A DNA stretch of 64,000 bases from Microbulbifer elongatus (GTDB lineage: Bacteria > Pseudomonadota > Gammaproteobacteria > Pseudomonadales > Cellvibrionaceae): NCBI RefSeq assembly GCF_020524885.1, contig NZ_JAIVKJ010000004.1, forward strand, positions 1 through 64,000, given 5' to 3'. The position numbers and the translations under genes were made by a program. This document shows, piece after piece, positions 7,931 to 16,477 of the stretch (position 1 is the stretch's first letter; every line of letters starts with the position of its first letter). Under the pieces are notes generated by a model. The model was not told where the DNA came from, searched no databases, and worked only from the letters and a program-made list of their open reading frames with translations.

Positions 7931-9421
7931 TTATGCGGGGATAACGGTTTTCCTATCCAGATTGCGGTACGCCAGCGCCTCGGCAATCTGCGCGGTACCG
8001 ATGGCATCCTGCCCGGCCAGATCGGCCAGGGTGCGCGCCACTTTCAATACCCGGTGATAGCTGCGCGCAGACAGGCCGAGCTTTTCCACCGAAGCGCGCA
8101 GCAGCGCACTCTCCGCTTGCCCGAGCCGGCAGAACTCATCCAGCTCGGCACCGCTCAGTTCACCATTAATCTTCCCCTGTCGCTGCAGCTGAATTTCCCG
8201 GGCAATCCGTACCCGTTCGCGCACTGCTGCGGAACTCTCACCGCGCGGCGAGTCCTGCAGCTGGCTGGCACTCATACTCGCCACTTCCACCTGCATATCG
8301 ATGCGGTCCAGCAGCGGGCCGGAGAGTTTATTGCGGTAGCGGTCGATCTGGTCCGGGGTGCAGCGGCAGCGGGGTTCGCCGAGGTATCCACAGGGACATG
8401 GATTCATCGCCGCCACCAGCTGAAAGTGTGCGGGAAATGTGACCTGCGCGCGGGCGCGGGAAATGCGCACCTCACCGTTTTCCAACGGTTCGCGCAGAAT
8501 CTCCAGTGCGGAGCGGGGGAATTCCGGCATTTCATCGAGGAACAGGACTCCGCGGTGGGCCAGGCTGATCTCGCCGGGGCGGGGGCTGCTGCCACCACCC
8601 ACCAGCGCGGTGGGAGAAGCGGAGTGGTGCGGTGCGCGGAAGGGGCGCTGGCGCACACGCTCGAGCCCGGCACTGGAGTAGAGCGCGGCGACTTCGATCA
8701 GTTCGTGTTCGGCAAGCGGGGGCAAGATCCCAGGCAGGCGGCTGGCCAGCATTGTCTTTCCAGTGCCTGGCGGCCCGTAAAAAAGCAGGTTGTGCGAGCC
8801 GGCAGCGGCCACCTCCAGCGCGCGACGGGCCTTGAGCTGCCCGCGTACATCCGCCAGGTCTGCGCAAACTACCGGTACCACATTCGTATCTTGCGTGGCA
8901 TCCGGCAGTGGTTCGCGGCCGTGCAGTTGCGCGCAGACCTGTAGCAGCGTAGACGCAGCCTTGATGGGAGTGGCAATCAGTGCGGCTTCACTGGCCGAGC
9001 CAGTATCGGTGACCAGGGTTCGCCCGGTATCGCGGCAGGCCATGGCGGCAGGCAGTGCTCCGGGGATGGACCTCAGGCTGCCGGACAGCGCCAGCTCGCC
9101 GATAAATTCAAACTGTTCCAGCGTCTCCCCCGGAATCTGAGCGGAGGCTGCGAGGATGCCAAGGGCGATGGCGAGGTCATAACGCCCGCCCGCTTTGGGC
9201 AGGTCTGCGGGCGCCAGGTTGACGGTTATCCGCCGCTGGGGGAACTCGAAATGGCTGTTGATGATGGCACTGCGGACCCGGTCGCGGCTCTCGCGCACGG
9301 CCGCCTCGGGCAGTCCGACAATATTGAATGCGGGGAGTCCGTTGGCCAGGTGGGTCTCCACCGTCACCAGTGGCGCCTGTATGCCCAGCTGTGCACGGGC
9401 GTAGGTAATGGATAGGCTCAT
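7931..9421 (-). CDS. comM: YifB/ComM family AAA+ Mg-chelatase-like protein
   Basis: This is a 496-aa hexameric helicase-type AAA+ protein. In competent species ComM drives branch migration during natural transformation. The N-terminal Lon-like domain (ALVTVETHLANGLPAFNIVG type) is followed by Walker A YGPPGTGKT, Walker B LFLDEMPEF and the sensor region with NPCPCGYLG. The C-terminal cluster NPCPCG...CRCTPDQI is typical of YifB. Length is as expected. The presence of type IV pilus genes elsewhere in the window makes a role in DNA uptake plausible, but no uptake genes are seen here. It is divergent from nothing nearby; ubiK lies upstream on the same strand. Confidence 0.93.
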   Translation of the reverse strand: MSLSITYARAQLGIQAPLVTVETHLANGLPAFNIVGLPEAAVRESRDRVRSAIINSHFEFPQRRITVNLAPADLPKAGGRYDLAIALGILAASAQIPGETLEQFEFIGELALSGSLRSIPGALPAAMACRDTGRTLVTDTGSASEAALIATPIKAASTLLQVCAQLHGREPLPDATQDTNVVPVVCADLADVRGQLKARRALEVAAAGSHNLLFYGPPGTGKTMLASRLPGILPPLAEHELIEVAALYSSAGLERVRQRPFRAPHHSASPTALVGGGSSPRPGEISLAHRGVLFLDEMPEFPRSALEILREPLENGEVRISRARAQVTFPAHFQLVAAMNPCPCGYLGEPRCRCTPDQIDRYRNKLSGPLLDRIDMQVEVASMSASQLQDSPRGESSAAVRERVRIAREIQLQRQGKINGELSGAELDEFCRLGQAESALLRASVEKLGLSARSYHRVLKVARTLADLAGQDAIGTAQIAEALAYRNLDRKTVIPA

Positions 9422-9492
9422 TTTTCTTCCTTGAAAAAAGGTCTGCCTTGGAAATTGTTACTCCGGGCTAGTGCCGCGGGATGCAGAGATGA

Positions 9493-9714
9493 TCAGTGGT
9501 CCAGCCGGCTTTCCAGCTCCCGGATTTGCGCTTCCAGGTGCGCGAGCTTTTCCTCTGCACGCGCCAGTTTGGCTGCCTGGGTATCAAATTCGCGCTGACT
9601 GACCAGTGGCAGTTTTCCCATTGCCACTTCCAGTGCATCACGCAGATCGCTGCTGATTACTGCCCCCTGTTGTTGCAGTTCACTTAACAACTGTTGCAAT
9701 TTATCCCGTGCCAC
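9493..9714 (-). CDS. ubiK: ubiquinone biosynthesis accessory factor UbiK
   Basis: This is a protein of about 73 aa from the YqiC/BMFP family. UbiK helps assemble the soluble aerobic Ubi complex with UbiJ. The C-terminal half LVSQREFDTQAAKLARAEEK continues into a coiled coil, as in all family members. A TTG at 9720 is also in frame. The GTG at 9714 is preferred because GGAG lies 8 nt before it, whereas it sits only 2 nt before the TTG. The N-terminal segment typical of E. coli UbiK (MIDPKKIE-like) is shortened. Confidence 0.8.
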   Translation of the reverse strand: MARDKLQQLLSELQQQGAVISSDLRDALEVAMGKLPLVSQREFDTQAAKLARAEEKLAHLEAQIRELESRLDH

Positions 9715-9826
9715 GCGCAATTCTCCACTAAGAAACCGCTACAAAACGAAGCGAAATAGTACCGCAGCGGGGTTTTACCACCAAGCAACGATTGTGTTGC
9801 GCCGCATTGGTTCACGCCGCTTCCTG

Positions 9827-9888
9827 TGCACTCTCGCAATGCTCGCTGGTGGTGCGGGTTCCATTTTGGTGCGCACTATTTTTGCGCA
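9827..9888 (+). promoter_or_regulatory. two candidate NtrC enhancer sites
   Basis: The 17-mer at 9872-9888, CGCACTATTTTTGCGCA, agrees with the E. coli glnA NtrC site (TGCACTATATTGGTGCA) at 13 of 17 positions. A weaker copy, TGCACTCTCGCAATGCT, lies at 9827-9843 (10 of 17). Both lie about 100-170 bp upstream of the inferred start point, the usual place for NtrC enhancers. Assignment is by eye. Confidence 0.55.
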
Positions 9889-9973
9889 AATCTTCTGACT
9901 GCCCCGTTCTCGATGCCGGATTTTCCCCTGAAAACGACCGTAACACGCTGATTTTGTGATGAGTTTTTAAAGT

Positions 9974-9989
9974 TGGCACTAACTCTGCA
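9974..9989 (+). promoter_or_regulatory. sigma-54 promoter of the porin-glnK-amtB locus
   Basis: The sequence TGGCACTAACTCTGCA matches the -24/-12 consensus TGGCAC-N5-TTGCA with the invariant GG (9975-9976) and GC (9987-9988) separated by exactly 10 bp. Transcription would start near 10000, giving a leader of about 150 nt before the porin GTG start. Together with the upstream NtrC-like sites it marks nitrogen-limitation control. Confidence 0.8.
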
Positions 9990-10151
9990 AGTACCCCTAT
10001 GCAAATCGCCCTGGTAATGGAGACAGGGGATAGGTCTTCAGTGAAGTGCCTGGGCGAGAGCGGCGAGTGCCGTTTCCCCGGCGAAGTCGATGCCGCTGAA
10101 ATAAAAAAAGTACGACGAGCATTTCACACAGAGATCAAGGAGAACCAAACA

Positions 10152-10877
10152 GTGGGAATCAAATTCAATAACAAAGTTGCCGCCCTCGTATCCGGAAGCA
10201 TTCTGGCCGTGGCCATCAGCAGTGCAGCAACTGCCGCCGAAGGTCCCAGCCTGAGCGCGAACATTGGCGTGGTAAGCGACTACCGCTTCCGCGGCATTTC
10301 CCAGACCGATACCGGTCCTGCGGTTCAGGGTGGTGTGGATCTGGATCTGGGCAACGGCGTGTACCTCGGTACCTGGGCCTCCCAGGTAGATTTCGCCTAC
10401 GGCATGGACGAAACCAAATTCGAGCAGGACTTCTACGGCGGTTACGCCGGTGAGACTGCCGGCGGTGTTGGCTACGACGTGGGCTACATCTATTACGCCT
10501 ACCACGGTAGTGACTGGGACGAAGATTACCAGGAAGTCTACGGCAGCCTGAGCTTCGGCGACGCGTCTGTGGGCTTCGCCTACTCCGACGACTACTGGCT
10601 GCAGAGTGGTGCTTTCTACTACCTGAGCGCTGGCTATTCCTTCGGCCTGGCCAACGATATTTCTCTGGACCTGAGCGCCGGTCTGAACCTGTTTGACGAA
10701 GAAATTTTCCTCGACGGTTCCGATTCTTACATCGATTACTCCGTATCCGTGGGTAAAGAGTTTGGTGGCCTGGCCCTGAGCGCCTCACTGGTCGGAACCG
10801 ATGTGAGCGATCAGGAGTGCTTCTACACTGATTGGTGTGAGCCGACTGTACTCGCTGGTGCTTCTTACAGCTGGTAA
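10152..10877 (+). CDS. TorF-family putative outer-membrane porin
   Basis: This 241-aa beta-barrel protein belongs to the Gcw_chp/TorF family. Start GTG 10152 has AAGGAGAA 8 nt upstream. The signal peptide ends at ATAA before EGPSLSANIG. The mature protein opens with the family signature VVSDYRFRGISQT and continues as alternating amphipathic strands rich in Tyr, Gly and Asp, closing with an aromatic C-terminus (YSW) as outer-membrane proteins do. It lies between the sigma-54 promoter and glnK-amtB, so it probably forms an outer-membrane path for a nitrogen compound. Substrate not shown by sequence. Confidence 0.82.
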   Translation: MGIKFNNKVAALVSGSILAVAISSAATAAEGPSLSANIGVVSDYRFRGISQTDTGPAVQGGVDLDLGNGVYLGTWASQVDFAYGMDETKFEQDFYGGYAGETAGGVGYDVGYIYYAYHGSDWDEDYQEVYGSLSFGDASVGFAYSDDYWLQSGAFYYLSAGYSFGLANDISLDLSAGLNLFDEEIFLDGSDSYIDYSVSVGKEFGGLALSASLVGTDVSDQECFYTDWCEPTVLAGASYSW

Positions 10878-10893
10878 CAGACCACAACGCACT

Positions 10894-10916
10894 GAGCCCG
10901 CTCCATGAGTGGGCTC
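10894..10916 (+). terminator. hairpin between porin gene and glnK
   Basis: A 10-bp stem GAGCCCGCTC / GAGTGGGCTC with a CAT loop lies 17 nt after the porin stop. No strong T run follows. It could be a partial terminator or an mRNA-stabilising element that sets the ratio of porin to glnK transcripts. Confidence 0.5.
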
Positions 10917-10925
10917 TCATATTAG

Positions 10926-11273
<348 letters not shown>

Positions 11274-11364
11274 ATATCAGAACAGATTGCCAGAACGATT
11301 CTTTGATCAATAGACAATAACTTCCGGGGCAACTCGGGCAAGTTTGGGTTAAACGGAGCGAAAA

Positions 11365-12624
11365 ATGGAAAATCAAATTTTTCAATTGCAGTACGCAATT
11401 GATACATTTTATTTCCTCGTGTGTGGTGCACTGGTGATGTGGATGGCAGCGGGCTTTGCCATGCTGGAAGCAGGCCTGGTGCGTTCTAAAAACACCACCG
11501 AGATTCTTACCAAAAACGTAGCGCTGTTCGCGATTGCGTGCACCATGTACCTGGTTAGCGGTTACGCCATCATGTACGACGGCGGATGGCTGCTGAGCGG
11601 TATTGAAGCCTTCAGCATGGATGAAGTACTCACCGCTTCCGCAGAAAACGGGTTCGAAGGTGACTCCGTTTACTCCGGTGCGTCCGACTTCTTCTTCCAG
11701 GTGGTATTCGTGGCGACTGCCATGTCCATCGTTTCCGGTGCGGTTGCCGAGCGCATGAAGCTGTGGAGCTTCCTTGTGTTCGCGGTTGTGCTGACCGGTT
11801 TCATCTACCCGATGGAAGGCGCCTGGACCTGGGGCGGTGCTGAAGTATTCGGCCTGTATAACCTGGGCGACCTGGGCTTCTCCGACTTCGCCGGTTCTGG
11901 CATCGTGCACATGGCGGGTGCTGCCGCTGCTCTGGCTGGCGTACTGCTGCTGGGCGCACGTAAAGGCAAATACGGTCCGAACGGCGAAATCTACGCCATC
12001 CCCGGTGCCAACCTGCCGCTGGCGACTCTGGGTACCTTCATCCTGTGGATGGGCTGGTTCGGCTTCAACGGCGGTTCCGTACTGAAACTGGGCGATGCTG
12101 CCAACGCACACTCCGTGGCCATGGTATTCCTGAACACCAACACCGCTGCTGCTGGTGGCGCCATTGCCGCGCTGATCACCGGTCGCATCCTGTTCGGCAA
12201 GGCCGACCTGACCATGCTGCTGAACGGCGCTCTGGCCGGTCTGGTAGCGATCACCGCTGAGCCTTCTACCCCGACTGCCCTGCAGGCAACCCTGTTCGGC
12301 GCCCTGGGTGGTATCCTGGTGGTCTTCTCTATCATCACCCTGGACAAACTGCGCATCGACGATCCCGTTGGCGCGATCTCTGTGCACGGTGTGGTTGGTC
12401 TGCTGGGTCTGTTGCTGGTACCGGTTACCAACGACGGCTCCTCCTTCAGCGGCCAGCTGATCGGCGCTGCCACCATCTTTGGCTGGGTATTCGCGACTTC
12501 CTTCGCCGTCTGGTTGGCCCTCAAGCTCATCACCGGTATCCGTGTTACCGAAGAAGAAGAGCAGCAAGGTGTTGACTTGGCCGAGTGCGGAATGGAAGCT
12601 TATCCGGAATTTATGAGCAAATAA
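11365..12624 (+). CDS. amtB: ammonium transporter Amt
   Basis: This 419-aa inner-membrane ammonium channel has about 11 transmembrane helices and the twin histidines of the conduction pore: His182 in GIVHMAGAAAAL and His341 in ISVHGVVGLLG. The FWFGFNGGS-type motif (MGWFGFNGGSVLKL) is present. The protein starts directly with a membrane-proximal segment, MENQIFQLQYAIDTFYF, and shows no long cleavable signal peptide. It lies between two P-II genes. P-II binding through the T loop would block the pore when nitrogen is replete. Confidence 0.96.
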   Translation: MENQIFQLQYAIDTFYFLVCGALVMWMAAGFAMLEAGLVRSKNTTEILTKNVALFAIACTMYLVSGYAIMYDGGWLLSGIEAFSMDEVLTASAENGFEGDSVYSGASDFFFQVVFVATAMSIVSGAVAERMKLWSFLVFAVVLTGFIYPMEGAWTWGGAEVFGLYNLGDLGFSDFAGSGIVHMAGAAAALAGVLLLGARKGKYGPNGEIYAIPGANLPLATLGTFILWMGWFGFNGGSVLKLGDAANAHSVAMVFLNTNTAAAGGAIAALITGRILFGKADLTMLLNGALAGLVAITAEPSTPTALQATLFGALGGILVVFSIITLDKLRIDDPVGAISVHGVVGLLGLLLVPVTNDGSSFSGQLIGAATIFGWVFATSFAVWLALKLITGIRVTEEEEQQGVDLAECGMEAYPEFMSK

Positions 12625-12638
12625 GTGCTCATAAGATG

Positions 12639-12710
12639 GCCGCCGGTGACCGGGACCACTCCCCACCGGCGGCAAAAGAATCTTCCGGCACCGGTTTTCG
12701 GGCCGGTGCC
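12639..12710 (+). other. two GC-rich hairpins between amtB and the second P-II gene
   Basis: The first stem, GCCGCCGGTG / CACCGGCGGC, covers 12639-12673. The second, GGCACCGG / CCGGTGCC, covers 12687-12710. Neither is followed by a T run. They probably shape differential expression or RNA stability within the operon; no promoter is obvious between them and the next ATG. Confidence 0.55.
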
Positions 12711-12724
12711 CGCAAGAAACATAA

Positions 12725-13078
<354 letters not shown>

Positions 13079-13105
13079 TCAAAGAATCCGACACAGTGTT
13101 TTATG

Positions 13106-13129
13106 AGCCCCGCGTAGCGGGGCTTTTTT
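13106..13129 (+). terminator. intrinsic terminator of the nitrogen locus
   Basis: Stem AGCCCCGC / GCGGGGCT with a GTA loop, followed by six T residues, 27 nt after the stop of the second P-II gene. Confidence 0.93.
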
Positions 13130-13516
13130 GTGTCTGAAATTTGGGCAGTGTGAGGCGATTTTTCGAGTGGCGGGTAAATACTTTCGATGACGTTAACGCC
13201 ATCAAAGTTGCGGCGCAGAAAATTGCATAACCAAGCGCAATAAATCGGGTAAAAATCGCACAAAAAAACTCTACCAAATTCGGGAACCTTTTCTGGCGGG
13301 CTGTCTGGACACTGCCTATAAATATTTCGCCGCAGGAAAGTTTCCGGCCGGCGGATTTATTTTGCAGTTTTGGATTGGCACTTTTGCTGAACCGAGTGCC
13401 GAAACGAGTTTACGAAGCAAATCTGCACAGCCGGAACGGAGTATTCCGGAACTTCTCTGCGGCAGCAGGGGTAATCCCTCTGTAACAAGGGGTATCAAGT
13501 TACAGGGTAAATTGAC
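13130..13516. other. intergenic stretch before sutA; nothing definite
   Basis: There is no gene I can support in these 387 bases. A GG...GC pair at 13377-13387 looks like sigma-54 at first sight but the spacing is 7 rather than 10. Short inverted motifs (AGGG/CCCT) lie just upstream of the sutA start. Confidence 0.5.
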
Positions 13517-13729
13517 ATGAAAGATGATCAGTCCAGCGCTCGTTCGAAAGACAATGAGGAATTCGGCGAAGAGCGCACACTTTCCTCCCGTCACCGGGCT
13601 CGCAGCCAGTTGAGTGCCGAGGTCGAGGCCTTCCTCGCCCGCGGTGGTGCGATCGATGAGGTGGCACCGGATGTTACTGCAGACCCGCCGCGCAAGCCGC
13701 AACCGAAGTACGGCAGTCGGCCAATCTGA
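13517..13729 (+). CDS. sutA: SutA-like RNA polymerase-binding regulator
   Basis: This 70-aa protein ends with the conserved SutA tail: AFLARGGAIDEVAPDVTADP, then PRKPQPKYGSRPI. SutA of Pseudomonas binds RNA polymerase and raises transcription of housekeeping genes during slow growth. The N-terminal part here is short (about 35 residues) with mixed charge, unlike the long acidic tail of the Pseudomonas protein. The position close to the amtB locus also agrees with Pseudomonas, as far as I recall. It is a single gene, followed by a REP-like inverted pair. Confidence 0.75.
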   Translation: MKDDQSSARSKDNEEFGEERTLSSRHRARSQLSAEVEAFLARGGAIDEVAPDVTADPPRKPQPKYGSRPI

Positions 13730-13750
13730 GGTTTCTGGCGGCAGCAAATA

Positions 13751-13816
13751 CTGGATACCGGCGCTGTCCGGTACGACGACAGAATTGACGTCACCCCGGC
13801 TCAGGCCGGGGTCCAG
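13751..13816. repeat. inverted pair of REP-like units (BIME-type)
   Basis: Two related 27-nt units face each other. The left unit starts CTGGATACCGG at 13751. The right unit, 13790-13816, ends GGGGTCCAG and contains the hairpin CCCCGGC-TCA-GGCCGGGG. Such CTGGA...CCGG palindromes are common dispersed intergenic repeats in proteobacteria. It lies between convergent sutA and xerC and could act as a transcription or supercoiling barrier. Confidence 0.6.
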
Positions 13817-13869
13817 TTTCTCACTTCAAGTACTATACCCACTCTTCGTTTCATTTCATTTTTTCTCCC

Positions 13870-14796
13870 TCAATCGTCATCGGATTTGTGCGCTCGAGGG
13901 TGTGCCTTGTCGTAGACCCGCGCCAGGTGCTGGAAGTCGAGATGAGTGTAAATCTGCGTGGTACTGATGTCCGCATGTCCAAGCAGCTCCTGCACCGCGC
14001 GCAGGTCGCCGCTGGATTCGAGCATATGGCTGGCAAACGAGTGTCGCAGCATATGCGGGTGCACGCGCTGGTCCGCGCCGCCGGCGCGGGCCCAGTGCGC
14101 GAGGCGCTGCTGCACGGCGCGGTTGCCGAGTCGGCGACCTTTGGCACTGGTAAACACCGGCTCTGCACCGCGCTCGTCAGCCACGGCAGCGGGCGCACAG
14201 CGACGCCACTCCTCCAGTGCGCGACGGGCGTGCTGGCCCACGGGTAACAGGCGGGTCTTGTTGCCTTTACCGGTAACCCGGACTTCGCCGCCTGCCAAAT
14301 CCAGGTCGCTCCAGTTCAGCCCGGTCAGTTCGGACAGGCGCAGTCCGCTGCTGTAGAAGAGTTCGAGTATCGCGACGTCGCGCAGGGTGAGCCTTTCATC
14401 GCTGTTGTTGGTAGTGACATCGAGGGGGCTCTCCACGAACTGCGCGGCGGCATCCACATCGAGCAGCCTGGGCAGTTTTTTGGCGGCCTTGGGCGCGCGC
14501 AGGCCTTCCGCGACATTGGCTTTCAGCCAGCCTTCGCGCACGCAGAAACGCAGCAGGGTGCGCACGGCAGATAACCAGCGTTGCAGGCTCTTGGGGGAAA
14601 GTCCGCCGCGGTGCAGCTGGGCCAGCCAGCTGCGCAGGCGCATTTCGTCGAGCTTCTGAATATCGGTTAAGCCCTCGGCGTCGGCTAGCTGCTGGAGTTT
14701 GTCCAGATCGCGGCGGTAGGCGGCGAGGGTGTTTGGTGAGAGGTTTTTCTGCTGCAGGTGCAGCAGGAAGGCATCCGTCGCTGCTGCGAGCTGCAT
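13870..14796 (-). CDS. xerC: tyrosine recombinase XerC
   Basis: This 308-aa site-specific recombinase acts with XerD at dif to resolve chromosome dimers. The N-terminal SAM-like core-binding domain (FLLHLQQKNLSPNTLAAYRR) is followed by the catalytic domain with SSGLRLSEL (Arg), HPHMLRHSFASHML (His and Arg) and GHADISTTQIYTHL (His and nucleophile Tyr). The ATG at 14796 is chosen because the upstream in-frame extension overlaps the DUF484 gene and has no similarity. It starts 5 nt past the DUF484 stop, so the two are translationally coupled, as in Pseudomonas. Confidence 0.93.
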   Translation of the reverse strand: MQLAAATDAFLLHLQQKNLSPNTLAAYRRDLDKLQQLADAEGLTDIQKLDEMRLRSWLAQLHRGGLSPKSLQRWLSAVRTLLRFCVREGWLKANVAEGLRAPKAAKKLPRLLDVDAAAQFVESPLDVTTNNSDERLTLRDVAILELFYSSGLRLSELTGLNWSDLDLAGGEVRVTGKGNKTRLLPVGQHARRALEEWRRCAPAAVADERGAEPVFTSAKGRRLGNRAVQQRLAHWARAGGADQRVHPHMLRHSFASHMLESSGDLRAVQELLGHADISTTQIYTHLDFQHLARVYDKAHPRAHKSDDD

Positions 14797-14801
14797 GGGG
14801 T

Positions 14802-15563
14802 TCAGCTCCGCGCCAGCAGATCGGGCAGCAGTCGCTCGAGAATTTCGCCGATATACGACAGGAACAGGGTGTCGAGGCTTGAACGGTAGTGGTTCGGGTC
14901 GCTGGAGCCGACGGCGAGGATCCCCAGCTGGTCGGCCAGTGGCACTACGGCGGCGGAGGCAACCCGGTCTGCGGCTTTGCCGAACAGGTAGGCGGTTTCT
15001 GCCGGGCGCAGGGTGCCGCACACGATGCGCCCATTGCGCAGGATTGAGCCAATGGCCGTCTCGGCACTGGTGCGGGCGCTGCTGCGCACATCGCCCAGGT
15101 GTTTGCCGGAGCCGGGCAGGGGCCCGAACAGGGTCAGCGCGGTCACCTCTACCTTGAAATCTTCCTTGAAACTTTTCAGCAGGGCATTGCCGGCTTCCGC
15201 CACAGTGCGCGCTTCTAGCAGCGCCAGTACCAGGCGACGGCTGTGCAAAAACAGCTGGTCGTTTTCTCGCGCGCTCTGCAGCAGCTGGTCGAGGCGCTGG
15301 CGCATTTCGATATTGCGCTCGCGCAGCAGGTTGGTCTGGTGTGTCATCAGCGACACCGTCTTGCCGGATTCCTTGGGCAGCTGGATGGTTTCCAGCAGCT
15401 CCATATGCTCAGCAAAAAACGTGGGATTCTGGATCAGGTAGCGGGCCACCTGCCGCGAAAGCAGTTTCTTGTTGCGTTGGTTTTCGCTGTCGGCGGCTAC
15501 CTGGCGGTCCAGGTTGGCCTCAACTTCGCTGTCGAGCAGGGGGGCATCGCTGTGATCGGTCAT
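14802..15563 (-). CDS. DUF484 family GAF-like protein
   Basis: This is a 253-aa cytosolic protein of unknown function, conserved between dapF and xerC in gammaproteobacteria. It has an N-terminal helical region (VARYLIQNPTFFAEHMELLE), a coiled coil around NLLRERNIEMRQRLDQLL, and a C-terminal GAF-like sensory domain (ASAAVVPLADQLGILAVGSS). The synteny is fully conserved here. The function remains undefined; a signalling role is inferred from the GAF fold only. Confidence 0.88.
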   Translation of the reverse strand: MTDHSDAPLLDSEVEANLDRQVAADSENQRNKKLLSRQVARYLIQNPTFFAEHMELLETIQLPKESGKTVSLMTHQTNLLRERNIEMRQRLDQLLQSARENDQLFLHSRRLVLALLEARTVAEAGNALLKSFKEDFKVEVTALTLFGPLPGSGKHLGDVRSSARTSAETAIGSILRNGRIVCGTLRPAETAYLFGKAADRVASAAVVPLADQLGILAVGSSDPNHYRSSLDTLFLSYIGEILERLLPDLLARS

Positions 15564-15624
15564 GGTCCGGGTCGTTATTTGGTTTTTCGGGGTTGTGCTC
15601 AGGGCGCGGTTGTAACGCGTGTCC

Positions 15625-16455
15625 TCAGAGCACGATCTGTCCGTGATATACCGCCGCTGTGGGCCCGGTCATGGTAACCGGCTCGCCGGGTCCCGACCAG
15701 TGGATCGTCAGGGTGCCACCGGGCAGGGTGATGTGGACTTCCTCGTCCACCAGTCCGCGCAGGCGTGCGGAGACCATCGCGGCACAGGCGCCGGTACCGC
15801 AAGCGCGGGTCTCGCCCACGCCGCGCTCGAACACGCGGAGGCGGGCCTTGCCGCGATCTTCAATCTGCAGAAAACCCACGTTTACCCGCGCGGGAAAGCG
15901 CGGGTGGCATTCGATGGCCGCACCGAGGGTTTCCACGGGCGCCTTGGTGACGTCTTCCACCAGAAGTACCGCATGGGGGTTGCCCATGGATACGGCGCCC
16001 ACGTTGTAAATTTCGCCGTCGACTTCCAGCGGGTAGGTTTCCGCCTGGATATCCGCCTGGAATGGAATCTGCGACGGTTCCAGGATCGGCGCGCCCATGT
16101 CGACACTGACCTGGTCCTTCTCGCGGACCTTCAGTTCGAGAATGCCGGCGGCGGTCTCCACAAGGATCTGTTCCTTGCTGGTGAGGCGGCGGTCGCGCAC
16201 GAAGCGCGCAAAGCAGCGCGCGCCGTTGCCGCAGTTCTCCACCTCACTGCCGTCGGCGTTGTAGATGCGGTAGCGAAAATCCACATCGGGGTCGCGCGGC
16301 GCTTCCACCAGCAGCAGCTGGTCACAGCCGATACCGGTGTGGCGGTCGGCGATCTGGCGGACCTTCTCCGGCGACAGCTTCACCCGCTGGGTGATGCCAT
16401 CGACCATCACAAAGTCATTGCCGAGGCCGTGCATTTTGGTGAATTTAAGCCGCAT
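15625..16455 (-). CDS. dapF: diaminopimelate epimerase
   Basis: This 276-aa PLP-independent racemase converts LL-diaminopimelate to the meso form for lysine and peptidoglycan synthesis. The two catalytic cysteines are visible: Cys75 in [14 protein letters not shown] and the second in [13 protein letters not shown]. The ATG at 16455 gives the canonical [20 protein letters not shown] start; an upstream in-frame ATG at 16560 would overlap the end of lysA. It lies 22 bp downstream of lysA in a lptM-lysA-dapF operon. Confidence 0.96.
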   Translation of the reverse strand: MRLKFTKMHGLGNDFVMVDGITQRVKLSPEKVRQIADRHTGIGCDQLLLVEAPRDPDVDFRYRIYNADGSEVENCGNGARCFARFVRDRRLTSKEQILVETAAGILELKVREKDQVSVDMGAPILEPSQIPFQADIQAETYPLEVDGEIYNVGAVSMGNPHAVLLVEDVTKAPVETLGAAIECHPRFPARVNVGFLQIEDRGKARLRVFERGVGETRACGTGACAAMVSARLRGLVDEEVHITLPGGTLTIHWSGPGEPVTMTGPTAAVYHGQIVL

Positions 16456-16477
16456 GATTTTTGTCAGTCCTTTCCCG

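Noticed and set aside
13377..13387. Sigma-54-like GG...GC upstream of sutA
   Set aside because: Only 7 bp separate GG and GC; the enzyme needs 10. The true-spaced site at 9974-9989 shows the contrast.
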